Source: Tipula vernalis
Taxonomy: Eukaryota > Arthropoda > Insecta > Diptera > Tipulidae
Assembly (NCBI GenBank): GCA_958295665.1
Contig: OY282558.1
Coordinates: 112,520,838 to 112,584,837 of the forward strand
DNA length: 64,000 nt
Reading direction: 5' to 3'
Shown here: in pieces, positions 47,386 through 58,800 of the stretch
Layout: each line of letters opens with the position of its first letter
Numbering within the stretch: position 1 is the stretch's first letter
Position numbers and translations under genes: made by a program
The notes under the pieces: generated by a model
Database searches by the model: none
What the model saw: only the letters and a program-made list of their open reading frames with translations
Told to the model about the DNA's origin: nothing

Positions 47386-48660
47386 ATGGAAGGATCAAAC
47401 AAAAACAAAACAAAGGGCACCGGCTCTCCTCAAAAGCCGGTATCAGCGAAGGGAGGTACCTCGAACCAGATGGGTGGGGCATCGAAGGGTGCAAAGATGG
47501 TTGAATCTAGAGCACTAGTTCCGGGGGTTCGCGGTACCAAAGCAGCGCAGGGGAGGGGGACGAGAGGAATTCCTCCGGCGAAAAGGCGGTACAGAAATCG
47601 TCGCTGGCATTTACAATTCTCAAGAAGTGGGCTGCGACCCCCGAGGGGCAGCTCACGGAAGAACAGAGAACATCGGTAGCTTGGGCAAGGAGCACTGTCG
47701 GCTGCGGAAGCTCGGAAAGGTGTCATATATCGAAAAGACAGCGGTCCCAGGACGAGATGGAAGTAGTCAACAGCAAGCGGGCCAAGTTGCTGACTGACAG
47801 GAAGCCGAGCTCTAACTCAGGGACAAAGGTTTTCTGCGATGTCCTGAGGGAGCATGTGTTGATGCTTGCCGTAATTGACGAAGGTCAATAAGATGGGAGC
47901 ATCACAGCGGAAAAATAGAGGTTGGTGTATAATGCACTCAACCTCGTCTTTTTAAAGGTCCTGGGAGAAAATCCAGGACCACCCCCATCCTGCAGAGATG
48001 CGGGATGGTATCAAAGGCGTGTGAAGATGACTGCATGCTCGGACTCTAGATCTGTGGATCTTTATAAAAAGGCTATAGCCAAAGTAGAGAAGGCGCGGCC
48101 AGGCGCAAAGCATGCGGCAGTTAGGCAGGAGGAAATTCCCAGCAGGCCGAGGGCACGTGTCTGGCTGCCATCCGAACCAGCTAACCTTGACGAGGCTTTA
48201 AAAAGTATTCAGGCCAGTAACCCGAATCTTCCGACCGGAAACTGGAAGATCGTCAAGTAGGAGGAGGCGTAGGGGGCTCGAAATTATCAATTATGGTAAT
48301 AAATAAGGAGTCCCTTGCCCTCCTGCACAAAACGAAGGGAGTAATTGACTTCGGGTTCGGGTCAATTACTCTCAACGCTTATAAAAAGGATGGGGCGGAA
48401 GCGCGTACGGGAGGCCAACCGGAGGATGGTGGCAACCCGCCCAGGCCTGAAGAGGGTTACCAGCAGCATAGGGGAGAAGCTGAGGGTAGGAGGGAGAGTG
48501 AATCCGGCGACCTCGGTCTGGCAAGGATTCACTTGGAAGATGAGGGCACATAAGCGCACAAGCTGGTGGGAGGAGGATGACGGCAGTCCGGGCACTGACA
48601 AGTCCTCTACAGAGGGTACGAGGGTACGGGAGACGGGCAAATCCGGCGCATCCCAAATTA
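47386..48660 (+). pseudogene. LOA LINE ORF1 remnant (DUF4780-like)
   Basis: Starts at the ATG of MEGSNKNKTKGTG. The frame breaks near 47590 and again around 47890. The middle part (47922-48260) contains PGPPPSCRDAGWYQRR, DLYKKAIAKVEK and LPTGNWKIVK; the next part (48293-48400) contains INKESLALLHKTKG and DFGFGSITLNAY. This order, with the last segments, resembles the DUF4780-type RNA-binding ORF1 of dipteran LOA-like LINEs. Family name by recall. Not functional. Confidence 0.65.
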
Positions 48661-48724
48661 CCTGGAAATAATATTCCTGCGGTAGCAGGAATATACTATA
48701 GCGGTAGGTAGAGGTTAAAAGGTT

Positions 48725-51700
48725 ATGATTAAGATAACACAAACTAACCTTCACCATTCTAGGGCTGCTTCGGCAGCTCTACTCCTCAGGCTGACTAGGT
48801 CGGGTGAGGATGTGATATTAATCCAAGAACCTTGGATTAATAACAACAGGATTTGTGGCCTCAGAACTAAGGGGTACAAAATTATATCCTCTAGTAAGTC
48901 TGGGAAGATCAGATCTTGTATTCTTGGGAAAAATAATATTAATCTTTTGCTTCTCTCTCAATACAGCAATGGTGACACTACTGCAGTTAGCCTGGAAGTA
49001 GGCACTTGTAGGTTTTGGCTAGTTTCAGCTTACATGGACCGGGAGAAGGAGGTTCCTCCGGATAACCTGGAGGAGCTGATCCGTGAAGCGGAACAATCAA
49101 AGCTAGGTGTGGTACTGGGAGTGGATGCTAATGCGCATCACACTATCTGAGGAAGCAAGGACATTAATGAAAGAGGTGAGTCGTTTTTGATTATTTGATG
49201 AGTACTAACCTTTCAGTGTATAATATTGGGCAAACCCACATTTATTATTAGTAACAGGCAGGAGGTTCTAGACGTGACCCTTGCCTCAAATAATATTCTT
49301 CATATGGTTAAAAATTGGAGGGTGGATAAGGAACACTCCTTTTCTGATCATCGATATTTAACTTATAGCCTCGATAATTACCCTGCTATCCGGGAAGCCT
49401 TCAGGAACCCTAGAAGAACCAACTGGAGCAAATATGGGGAATTATTGGAGGATATGTTACCGTCGAGGACTATAGAGCCCCCGACGACCGTTGGGGAGCT
49501 GGAGGACATGGTGGCTAACGTTACTAGCGCATGCAACCGATCCTTTCGCGCTGCCTGCCCACTGGCTAACCCTAGGAGTAGGAAAAAACCAGTATGGTGG
49601 TCAAGGGAACTGGAAGCCTATCGTAAGGCTTGTAGGACAGCCTTTAATAGAGCCAAAACTACAAAGGAGGCTCAGGATTGGGATTCTTATAAGGAGAAAC
49701 TCGGAATTTATAAGAAAGAATTAAGAAAGGCACAAGGGAAGTCTTGGAGAATCTTCTGTGATAAAATGGAAGAGGTATCCAAAACCTCCCGCCTTAGGAA
49801 GATTCTTTCCAAAAGTAGAGCTAGTCCCAGTTTTTCGTTAAAACCGGACGGATCTTGGACAGCTTCTAGTGGAGCTCTGGAGCTTCTCTTCGAGACACAC
49901 TTCCCAGGGAGCTTTGAAGCCTGGATCAAATTGTACTAGCGGAACTTCAAAACAACTCAGTAATTATTCTTCCCTACCTGGAAGCTATATTCAAAGGGTG
50001 TTTGAAGCTGGGCTATATTCCTAGGTACTGGACGGAGGTCAATGTGGTGTTCATACCGAATGCGGGGAATAGCTCAAATGTCATCCTAAGGACCTAAGAC
50101 CAATAACTCTATCATCCTTTCATTTGAAAACCTTGGAAAGGCTGATGGATGTGTACATCAAAGATAAAATAGGTGCCAGGAAGAGGCACCGTCTCAGCAT
50201 GCGTACACAAAGGGTAGATCTGTGGACACTGCTCCGCACGGCTTGGTGTGTACGATTAATTCGAAGGAATTCTGTTTGGTGGCCTTCCTGGATATAGAGG
50301 GCGCCTTTAATAATGTGAAAGCCGAGGCAATCAAGGAGGGATTGTCATTTTTGGAGGTGGACGTTCCTCTGAGAAGGTTAATCAATTATATGCTGGGAAG
50401 CAGGATTTTTAGCTCAAAGTTGGGGGACTCCACCATCAAGAGGCGAGTAACTAGGGGGTTCTGTCCCTTCTTCTCTGGAATATAGTGGTAAACGGCTTAC
50501 TACTAGAATTGGAGACAGAGGGTATTGAAGTTATCGCTTATGCAGATGACGTAGCTTTAGCTGTTACCTGGAAATTCCTGGGCATGATTGTAGACGTAAT
50601 GCAGAATGCGCTTACCATCGTTACGCAATGGGCTGGCAAATGTGGAATGGTATTAACCCGTCCAAGACAGAGCTGGTACTCTTCACTAAGAAATACTAAA
50701 TCCCGGTAGTTGTCCCTCCTACCTTAAATGGCACGAGACTGGCTTTTACTGATAGAGCTAGATTGGGCATTATCTTGGACAGTAAGCTTAGTTGGAAGCC
50801 CAATATGTTGAAGAGAATAAACAAAGCTACTATAGCTTTGTACTCCTATAGGAATGCCATTGGTCATAGATGGGGTCTGCAGCCGGAGCTGGTACACTGG
50901 CCCTACACCGCTGTAGTGAGATCTGTACTCATGTACGAGGTGGGTGTTTGGTGGCCAGCTCTGGACAAGGTAACTTATGAAAGTAAGATTGAGACAGTGC
51001 AAAGGACGGCCTGTATGTTTATTAGCGGGGCATAGAGGTCGACAACGACAAGTGCCCTAGAGGTCATGTTGCAAATCTTCCTCGCGATATTTTTAAATAC
51101 GGCTGTACAACTTGCAGCTGTCTCTCTGTGGAGGTGTCTACTCTACGCTTCGAGAAGCGATTTCGGACCTCCTTCCCTTCATTGGAATCCTGGAGGAATA
51201 GACTTTTATAGGAAACCGAAGCGTTGCAATTATTCACAGATGGCTCCAAGCTAGACGGCAAAGTGGGAGCTTGAGTATTCTGTGACAAATTAAATGTAAA
51301 CATTTCTATTCGTCTCCCTGATTACTGCAGCGTGTACCAAGCTGAAGTTGTAGCGATAGAGGAGGTCATAACGTGGTTGAAGCATAATGTGTTATCCTCA
51401 GACGATATCACAATCTATGTGGACAGTCGAGCGGCGATCCGGTCGTTAGAATCGGCGTCTTTGGCGTCACGGGTGGCGTTGAGTTGTCACACATCTCTAA
51501 ATGAGATGGGTGAGCATTTCAATATCTAGGTAATCTGGGTCCCAGGTCACTCGGGCGTCATAGCGAACTGCAGGGCAGATGAACTTGCTAGGCATGGTAC
51601 GACTTTCCAGCTGCAACCGGAAAACGCAAGTCTGCGGAGGCCTATCACAGCGCTGAGACAAGCACTTGGGAAGCAGGCGCTATCCTCAGCGGGGAAAAGG

Positions 51701-51960
51701 TGGTATAACACCCTCACCTGTAGAGTTGCAAGACAAGTTTGGCCAAAGCTGGACTTGGGGCGCACTAGGGCATTAATATCCCTACGCAGACGTGAATTAA
51801 GAACGGTCGTAGGAATTCTCACGGGACACTGCCTTTTTGGAGAACATGCAAGAAGGCTGGGTCTGGAGACAGATGACTTCTGCAGAAGCTGCTTGGACGA
51901 AGAGGAAGAACAGACGTTGGTCGTCTTATGCTAGCGGGACGTCTTATGCTACATAAGTAG
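48725..51960 (+). pseudogene. LOA LINE ORF2 remnant: endonuclease, RT, RNase H
   Basis: The endonuclease (48725-49400) shows ITQTNLHHSRAASAALLL, LIQEPWI and DANAHHTI, with a TGA right after, then SDHRYLTY in the next frame. RT pieces include FLDIEGAFNNVKAEAI (about 50286), a GFCP segment and the catalytic YADDVALA (50537-50560). RNase H (51230-51600) shows LFTDGSK, YQAEVVAIEE, VDSRAAI and WVPGHSGVIANCRADELARHG, so all four acidic or histidine positions remain. A CCHC-like CRSCLDEEEE end lies near 51880. Stops and frameshifts at about 49150, 49940, 50465 and 50710 inactivate it. Confidence 0.88.
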
Positions 51961-52066
51961 CTCGAAATGGTTCCAATAGGGGTAAAAGGGGAGATATTCT
52001 GTGGTATCACAATGAACCGTCACCGGTCTAAATGTGCATAAGCAGCCACTCTAATCTAACCTAACC

Positions 52067-52081
52067 TACACACTCCGTTGC
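52067..52081. repeat. LOA LINE target-site duplication, 3' copy
   Basis: TACACACTCCGTTGC. The right arm of the foldback element continues directly from it. Confidence 0.95.
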
Positions 52082-52259
52082 TATAGCAGATACTGTAAGA
52101 CTAAGGAGTATCAGTGATAGAGCTTCTCCTTGTCGAACACCGGAGTCAATTGCAATGCAATGCACCGTAAAGTACTAAACTCTGTAAAATTTAGTATAGT
52201 TGGTTAGTAAGGTAAAATTTAGTAAGATTGACCACGTTAGAAATTCTAAATTATGTGAA

Positions 52260-52860
52260 GTATATTGTAGTTCATCGCAACTGGATCAGGTCGGCCACGT
52301 AGACTGGCATAAGGCCAAATTATCCGAATATATGCGGAAGACCCGGTAAACATCTCTGTGATCGGCGGCACACATTTTTTTAATTTATGAAAAAAATGTA
52401 TTCTACGAAATATGGTATAGTTCATCACAATTGGATCACGTTGGCCACAGAGAATGCTACTAAACCAAGCTATCTGAAAATGTGGAGAAAGAAGTTGTGT
52501 ACATCTCTGTGATCGGAGATACAACAATTTTTAAAACCATCCATAATTATTAAAAATTCTAAATTCGTCGAAATATAGGAGAGTTCATCACAATTGGATA
52601 AGATTGACCACGTAGACTGGCATATGGTCAATTTATCCAAAAATATAGGCAAGACCTTGTGGACATCTCTGCGGTCGGCAATATAAAACTTTTAAAATAA
52701 TCCAAAATTATAGAAAATTCCAAAAACTGTGAAATATATTATAGTTCATCATAATTGGATCGGTTTGGTGACATTGACCGCTATATGGCTTGTCTATTCT
52801 AAGAAATGTATGCGGCCTTCGGGACATTTCCAGGATCGGCGCTAAATAATTATTTAAACC
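52260..52860. repeat. Tandem ~160-bp units in foldback right arm
   Basis: The phrase GTTCATCACAATTGGAT recurs near 52268, 52421, 52582 and 52744 (spacing about 153-162). Each is followed by a segment with GACTGGCATA or a variant, ACATCTCTG and GATCGGC or GGTCGGC. The left arm has two copies in opposite orientation (near 45761 and 45920). Confidence 0.85.
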
Positions 52861-53043
52861 ATCAAAAATCAGTCAACTTTTAAATTATCTGAAATATAGT
52901 AATATTCAACATAATTGAATGTTTTTGGTTAACGAGATAAACAGATGGATCAGCCATCTGAAAATGCTGAAAAGAACCTGTTTCCTGATGAAAAGAACCT
53001 GTTTGGTGGTAAGAAAAATTCAAAAGTGTAATTTTTTGTTATT

Positions 53044-55744
53044 ATCTATATGATTGTCATTTGATGTACTTGCGTTAATACTTCTTGTTAATCTCTTATT
53101 AACTATGTGACTACGCCGCTCCACCCTACAAGTCATAATAGCACGGCGATGCATTTTCTCTTGCTATCTTTCTTCATTTCAGTATCATTGTCCAACGAAA
53201 TGTGATTTTTTCTCTTGTGAATAATAAAGTACGCATTGGTAATGAATCCATTTAAGTTTTCTTTTATTTTCACTTGTAAAAACAACATCTGGGCCCGTAT
53301 TCTTGAATTTCACCGAAAAAAGTCTTCGGTCATTTTAGTACAAAACAATTTAAATTTTCAACTGGAATGATGTATTTCACTAGAAAGTAACCGGTGACTT
53401 TCGATCGAATTTAAAGAATACGGACCATGCAGTATGAAGCGGAAAAAACAACAACTCGCACACTTTAGCTAAAAACTAGCTGAGTCGATTCTGTATATGA
53501 ATTATCTAACCGATTTTAAGATGAAATAAAGATTCTGCACACATACAAAAGAATACCTTTCGAATGGTGTTATCTTTATGAAAATCGGTTGGATAGTTTC
53601 GGGGAATCATATAGAGCGGTCAATTCGATATTTTTGAAAGTAACATTTTACATTATAAATATATTTTAAATGACGTTTTCCACAAATTGAAGAGTTCTGC
53701 AGAACACCTATTTAGAGTCACCCCAAAAAACAAAACTAATAATATAGCATTAAAGAAAATCCATTGGGTAAATATTTACCGCACCAATCTTAGATAATTT
53801 TTTCTCTGCGGAAAATAGAATAGAAAAGTTGTTAATTTCATAAACAAATTTTTTTTGGATTTTTTTTTTTGTTTTTGTTTTTAAACAATCAAAGAAGAAT
53901 AATAACGATGTTGATAAAAATAATAATATTTAGAAATAAGATTTCATTTTTTTTTTATATTTCGTTTGCTATACTTGTTCGTGTTTCCAAGGATAGATAA
54001 GAATTAAGTACGAATAAAAAAATAAACGTACAAGGGAATATTATTACATTGCCTCGAGGAATATTATTAGATTCCATATTTTTATGTTGGGGTTTGGATT
54101 TAAATTTTTTTTTTTTTTTAATATTTCTGTACTTGTCATAATATTTTCATACACCGCATAGCTCTATTTTCACTTAGTCGAATCATCTACATTATATTTA
54201 TTATAATTTTTTTTGGTTTTTTTTTTGATCAGGGTGGGGGTAATACGTGGATGGACGGAAATTGAGGGTAAACAATGTATATAGTCAGCTAGATAACAAC
54301 GTAAACCGTATCAATTCAATTACACAAATAATTATTGGATGGTATATAAACAAAACAACACAACGACAAGGGAGGCATGTCATTGTAAATTAAACATGAT
54401 GTTCTGGTGGTGACTTAAATTGCTTCTGAATATAATTGGAAATAGTTTTCTATTCATCGCTCTCGTATATACTATTCAACATTCCGTTTATGGCATTGTT
54501 TATATATTTGCAATATATTTTACACAAATACGATTCAAAGCCTTGATGACATTTTAAATTGTAATAGAAAAAATGTATACAATGTGTTCATACAACACTA
54601 CACACAAAACTATCAGGCATTGTATTCAGTGAAAGCTACAAATCTAATATATACATGATATATTCAAATAACTGTATCTCTAGAAATGCTCGTATTCATA
54701 TGAAGAACAATCGATGAAAACTACTTTACATAAAAATTAAGATATTTTTTGTGTATATATGTATTATTATATATACCATGAGGCAATGCTATTTGTGAAA
54801 AAGTGAGATTTCTGGTAGATAAAACTATTTCTTTGTTATGTTATATGTATGTATAGTCGTATGTACGCTCGCATACACAACAATGAAATAAATTTAAATG
54901 TTTAAAAATATTTTATCGTAACAGATTTAATGCTACCTAGCTATTCTTATGTGTTATGTACACATACATACATATATATCATACGTATATATAAGGCACA
55001 GGTTTTAAGGATAAATGAGAAAATCTATCATTTTGTTTAAAAAAAATTTCCTATTTAATCGATTGCATCCATTTCTGGGATATGTACTATATGTTATTTA
55101 TTCAAATGTTGAGGATGGTGGTTTGGTTATAAGGTTTATTGAGATTTATGTTTCCTGTATATTTAGGTCTGACACGAATTTATTTTGTATCGAATATACG
55201 TAAGATTCAATTGATTGCAAAGCTTTTGGTTTACGACTACTGGATCGAGAAAAACTTTCCGAATATATTTTCTCATAATTCCCATCATTTATGATTATCC
55301 CCCTGTTGTAAACTTTATTTTATTTTATTGGTATTTTCCTTGCGAATTCCAAACAATAAATACTTAAGAACAACATTGTAGGTCTCTAAATTTTTTAGAT
55401 AAATTGGACGTTGGACATTTTACGTTTAAATAGAGATTACCGAAGAAAAGAAATGTCTAGGAAATTTAGTATTTGTATTTATATAGGAACTAATTTAGCT
55501 ATTCATTAAAATAAATAATTTTTGTAGCCATAGTATTAAAAATCGGATGACCGATGAAATACTTGAAAATTTGAATACCTAATGAAAAATCAAAACACAT
55601 GATTTTGAATTCAACAATTATTTCCATTTATTTCAAACGACCTGTAGTTATTTGTGAAAATATTTTATATAATCCTGCTTTCCTGCTTTAGAAATTTACC
55701 CCTATATATACACAATACTAAATCAATATTATCGAAAATTTATA
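53044..55744. other. 2.7-kb stretch without genes
   Basis: AT-rich, with several T-runs (for example 53855-53880, 54107-54119) and CATACATACATATATAT-type short repeats near 54960. It contains the small TIR element listed below. No open frame has recognisable features. Confidence 0.6.
53291..53427. mobile_element. 137-bp MITE with GGGCCCGTATTCTT ends
   Basis: The left end GGGCCCGTATTCTTGAATTT and the reverse-complemented right end TGGTCCGTATTCTTTAAATT match at most positions over 20 bases, and similarity (CACCGAAA against GATCGAAA) continues inward. There is no coding capacity. No clear target duplication. Confidence 0.7.
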
Positions 55745-57200
55745 CTTCTCCGTTCGTCCAGTGCTGGAAGAGAAGTTGGAAGCATTATCATTTAAGCGGA
55801 TGCCTAAGAACGAAGAAGCCAATCACTCACCCAGGTTGAGCACAAAGCTGCCGGAAATTGCATTGACCACGTTTTCCGGTGACATTATGAAATGGTCAGA
55901 GTTCATCGAGTGTTTCGATTCATTGGTACATTTAAATCCTGCGTTGGGTGAAATTGCGAAGTTCCAATATTTGAAGCACGCTTTAAAGGATGCTGCACTC
56001 CATTCAATAGAAGCGTTAGATTTCACAGAACCAAATTACAAAGTGGCCAGAAAGATACTAAAAGAACGTTAGAGGTTCTACAAATCAGAGCTCACCCTAA
56101 TGTTATAAATTTTAGAGTTGACAGCACGAGAATCCATCCGGCATACGACATTAACTGATCTTCTCCACTACATCAGCAATAATAAAATTTTAGTCTTGTC
56201 ATCTTTTCATACCGAAACAAACAACACATCAATGGAGTGCTTAATTTTAATAATATTTATTGTGTGATTTCATGTTTTTTTATATTTTTGACTAAACAGT
56301 TATGTGTTTATGTTTTTTTTTTTTTTTTTTTTTTTTTTTTGATGATTTTAACATTTCTTCTTATGGTAATTTTACATCAGAATTTATTTATTTTTCAATA
56401 TTTTGTTTCAATAAAAAATTTTTTACAACGTATCGTCCACAGATGCACTTGATAATGGAAAAATCTAATTTTCCGAAACGTTGTGCCGTAAATCAAATTA
56501 AAATGATTGTGTTTTAATTAGTTAAAACCCAACGGAACATACCGGCCAGAAAAACGTAAATTGAATCGTATATGTGTGTCCATGCAGCATACTTGATCCA
56601 AATATTATTCCTAATATCAAGCAAATTCGATCCTGAAACAAAAAAAAAATGGTGTGAAGCCGACCCTGTAGATAGAATCGCAACGTATAATGATATTACC
56701 CAGTTTATCAAACGGCGATGTGCGAAATTAGATCTGTTGCCAACCAAAACGTCAAGTTCTTCCGCACATGTGAAACCTTCATCATCTACGTTAAATCACA
56801 TGCAATCAAGGCCACAACGATTTTACAATGTTCCGAGTTCACATCATGCCACTTCGAATGTCTATTATTGTGTTCTATGTATTGCATTTTTAAAGATGTC
56901 AATCAGAGATCGACGAGAACAAGTAAAAAATCTTGAGCTATATTTTAATTGTCTCAAACCTGGTCATCTGGTAGACAAGTGTTCATTGCAAGAGTCATGT
57001 AAGGTTTGCCATCTAAAGCACCACACTTTGTTGCATATCAACATTAGCACTTCCAACGCAGCTGCGATGCAACCAACGAAAAGGATTCGCCACTATCTTC
57101 AGCTATTCCAACATCGTCCAAGTCTGCTATACTCACATCTATTAAATATAAATATGAACCTACACATGTGTTCTTGGCTACAGCTTTGGTGCAAGTTTTA
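55745..57200 (+). pseudogene. gag: BEL/Pao gag remnant
   Basis: The first frame (55761-56072) has the BEL gag core: LPEIALTTFSGDIMKWSEF, SLVHLNPALGEIAKFQYLKHAL and ALDFTEPNYKVARKIL. A stop follows, then about 450 bp of foreign or decayed sequence with a T-run (56312-56340). The second frame (56572-57201) resumes with SKFDPETKKKWCE and ITQFIKRRCAKLDLL and ends in zinc knuckles: YFNCLKPGHLVDKC, in which the first cysteine is replaced by tyrosine, and CKVCHLKHHTLLH. Gag would form the particle. Confidence 0.85.
56235..56565. other. Insert in BEL gag with T-run and GAAAC hairpin
   Basis: This stretch separates the two gag pieces. It has 28 or so consecutive T (about 56312-56340). Near 56441-56490 it has ACTTGATAATGG, a short stem GGAAAA/TTTTCC and CGAAACGTTGTG. 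That layout is reminiscent of the degenerate hammerhead-ribozyme-like tails of Penelope-like elements, but the CTGATGA box is not intact. Confidence 0.3.
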
Positions 57201-58800
57201 GACAAATTTAATCATCCCATTGTGGGACGGGCATTATTGGATTCCGGATCTCAAATGAATTTTATAAGCAATTCATTTCCATCAAGACTGCGGCTTCCAC
57301 TAGAACAAGTGTCTGTCAAAATTGGAGGAATTGGTGCCTCATCTATACAGTCTTCCTCCAGTGGATGCGTCAAACTACGATCAATGGTAACCAATTTTGC
57401 TACTGACCTTGATGTATTAGTTCTACCTGTAATTACAAATATTACTTCATCCGTGTCGATAAATACTACTGGCTGATCCAAATTTTGCAAGCGCCCAAAA
57501 TATCGACCTGCTTATTGGAGCAGAAATTTTCTTCGATTTATTCAAAGTCAGTCAAATCAAATTAGGAGACAATTTCCCGTGTCTTCAAAATACCATCCTG
57601 GGTTGGATTATATCAGGACGTTTTTCATGCACTTAATCAACTGCCAGACAACAAATTTCACTATTAACATCATCCATTACGACCATTGAAGAGGACATTG
57701 AAAGATTTTGGAAGCTCGACACAATTGCAGAAGGCTCCAAATTGATTACTGCGAAGGATCACCCATGCGATAAACATTTTGTCGAGCAAATCAGACGAGA
57801 TGAAACGGGTAGATTTACCATGAGATTGCCGTTTACTCATAAACCTACAGTCCTGGGCGACTCCTCGGCAATGGCCATGCGACGTTTTTACAACTTGGAG
57901 AGGAGGCTTTGTCGAGATCCTATACTTCAAGCTGCCTACATATCATTCATCGACGAATATTTAGCACTCGGGCATATGGAGGGAGTATCAGATAATAAAA
58001 TTCCAGCATCTAACTATTATCTTCCTCATCACTGCGTAATCAAACTAGATAGTTCGACGACAAGGTTGCGAGTTGTTTTTGACGGCTCAGCAAAAACAAG
58101 CAGTGGATGTTCGTTAAACGATATTTTGATGGTGGAACCTGTGATCCAAAATGAATTAGTATCTGTTCTATGTCGTTTTAGGTCACACAAATATGCATTC
58201 AGCGCAGGCGTTTCGAAGATGTACCACCGGATACTAATGAATGAAGAAGACTCCAAGTATCAGATGATCTACTGGCGAAATAACACATGTGAGCCTCTAC
58301 AGAGCTACCGCTTAAAAACTGTAACGTACGGTACGTCTTCAGCCCAATTTCTGCCACTCGTTGCCTTATACAGTGTGCAATTGACCATCAAGAGAAGTTC
58401 CCTGCAGCTAGCGATGGAATTCGACATGACGTGTATGTCGATGATATGTTAACTGGGGCCAATTCTATAACAACAGCCAACGAATTAAAGGCGTCAATAA
58501 TCACTGTGCTCTTTACGTGCGGGATGGAACTACAAAAATGGTGCGCATAACGGCATTGGGGATCATTCATACATAAAGGCATTGGGGATTTTCTGGCAAT
58601 CACAAAGGAATGTCTTACAATTTCGTCTACAACAAATCTTCAGTCAAACCAAAGTAACGAAATGGGTCGTCATCTCCGAAATTGCACGATTGTTTTGTCC
58701 TCTCGGATTACTATTTCCGGTCGTGGTATTGGGAAAGGTATTTATTCAGAAGCTGTGGCAACTTAAGTTGGATTGGGATGAAAGCCTTCCAATAAATTAA
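57168..58800 (+). pseudogene. pol: BEL/Pao protease and reverse transcriptase remnant
   Basis: The protease active site LLDSGSQMNFIS is at about 57232-57267. The next frames read DLLIGAEIFFDLF and LGWIISGR, then the BEL RT: RRFYNLERRL, YLPHHCVIK, LRVVFDGSAKTSSGCSLND and KYQMIYWR in one frame (57742-58365). The catalytic YVDDMLTGAN is at about 58432-58461 in another frame. TKWVVISEIARLFCPLGLL (58650-58706) marks the end of the RT region. A stop lies near 57634 and frameshifts near 57476, 58365 and 58550, the last beside a small direct repeat GGCATTGGGGA (58551 and 58578). Confidence 0.85.

Larger units (their letters stand above)
47106..52066 (+). mobile_element. LOA/R1-group LINE, full-length but decayed, 4.96 kb
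   Basis: Bounded by a perfect 15-bp duplication. The 5' part (47106-47385) is GC-rich and non-coding. ORF1 and ORF2 remnants follow, and the 3' end is CTAATCTAACCTAACC without a poly-A tail. Base composition is clearly richer in G and C than the surrounding AT-rich sequence. The RNase H domain places it in the I/LOA/R1 group and the N-terminus of ORF2 suggests LOA. Confidence 0.9.
45461..53043. mobile_element. Giant foldback element with ~1-1.3-kb inverted arms
   Basis: The outermost 19 bases, AATAACAAAAAATTACACT (45461-45479), are repeated exactly in reverse complement at 53025-53043. The arms continue inward with shared ACCACCAAACAGGTTCTTTTC, GATGGTTTAAATAATTATTT, ~160-bp units, a GTTCGACAAGGAGAAGCTCT segment and GGTGGGTTGAAAATT. 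The left arm runs to about 46440. The right arm is 52082-53043 plus 46755-47105, split by a LINE. A loop of ~300 bp (46445-46750) joins them. Without the LINE the unit is about 2.6 kb. Long inverted arms with internal tandem units are the hallmark of foldback (FB-type) elements. It carries a reverse-transcriptase fragment in both arms. Confidence 0.8.

Noticed and set aside
47430..47726. Minus-strand open frames over LINE ORF1 and ORF2 (also 48362-48757, 51547-51822)
   Set aside because: They are shadows of the GC-richer LOA LINE coding strand.
52260..52860. CRISPR-like array from regularly spaced repeats
   Set aside because: The units are long, diverged, contiguous and mirrored in the other arm; this is a foldback arm in a eukaryotic sequence.
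56237..56517. Phe-rich open frames
   Set aside because: They translate a T-run inside the insert in BEL gag.
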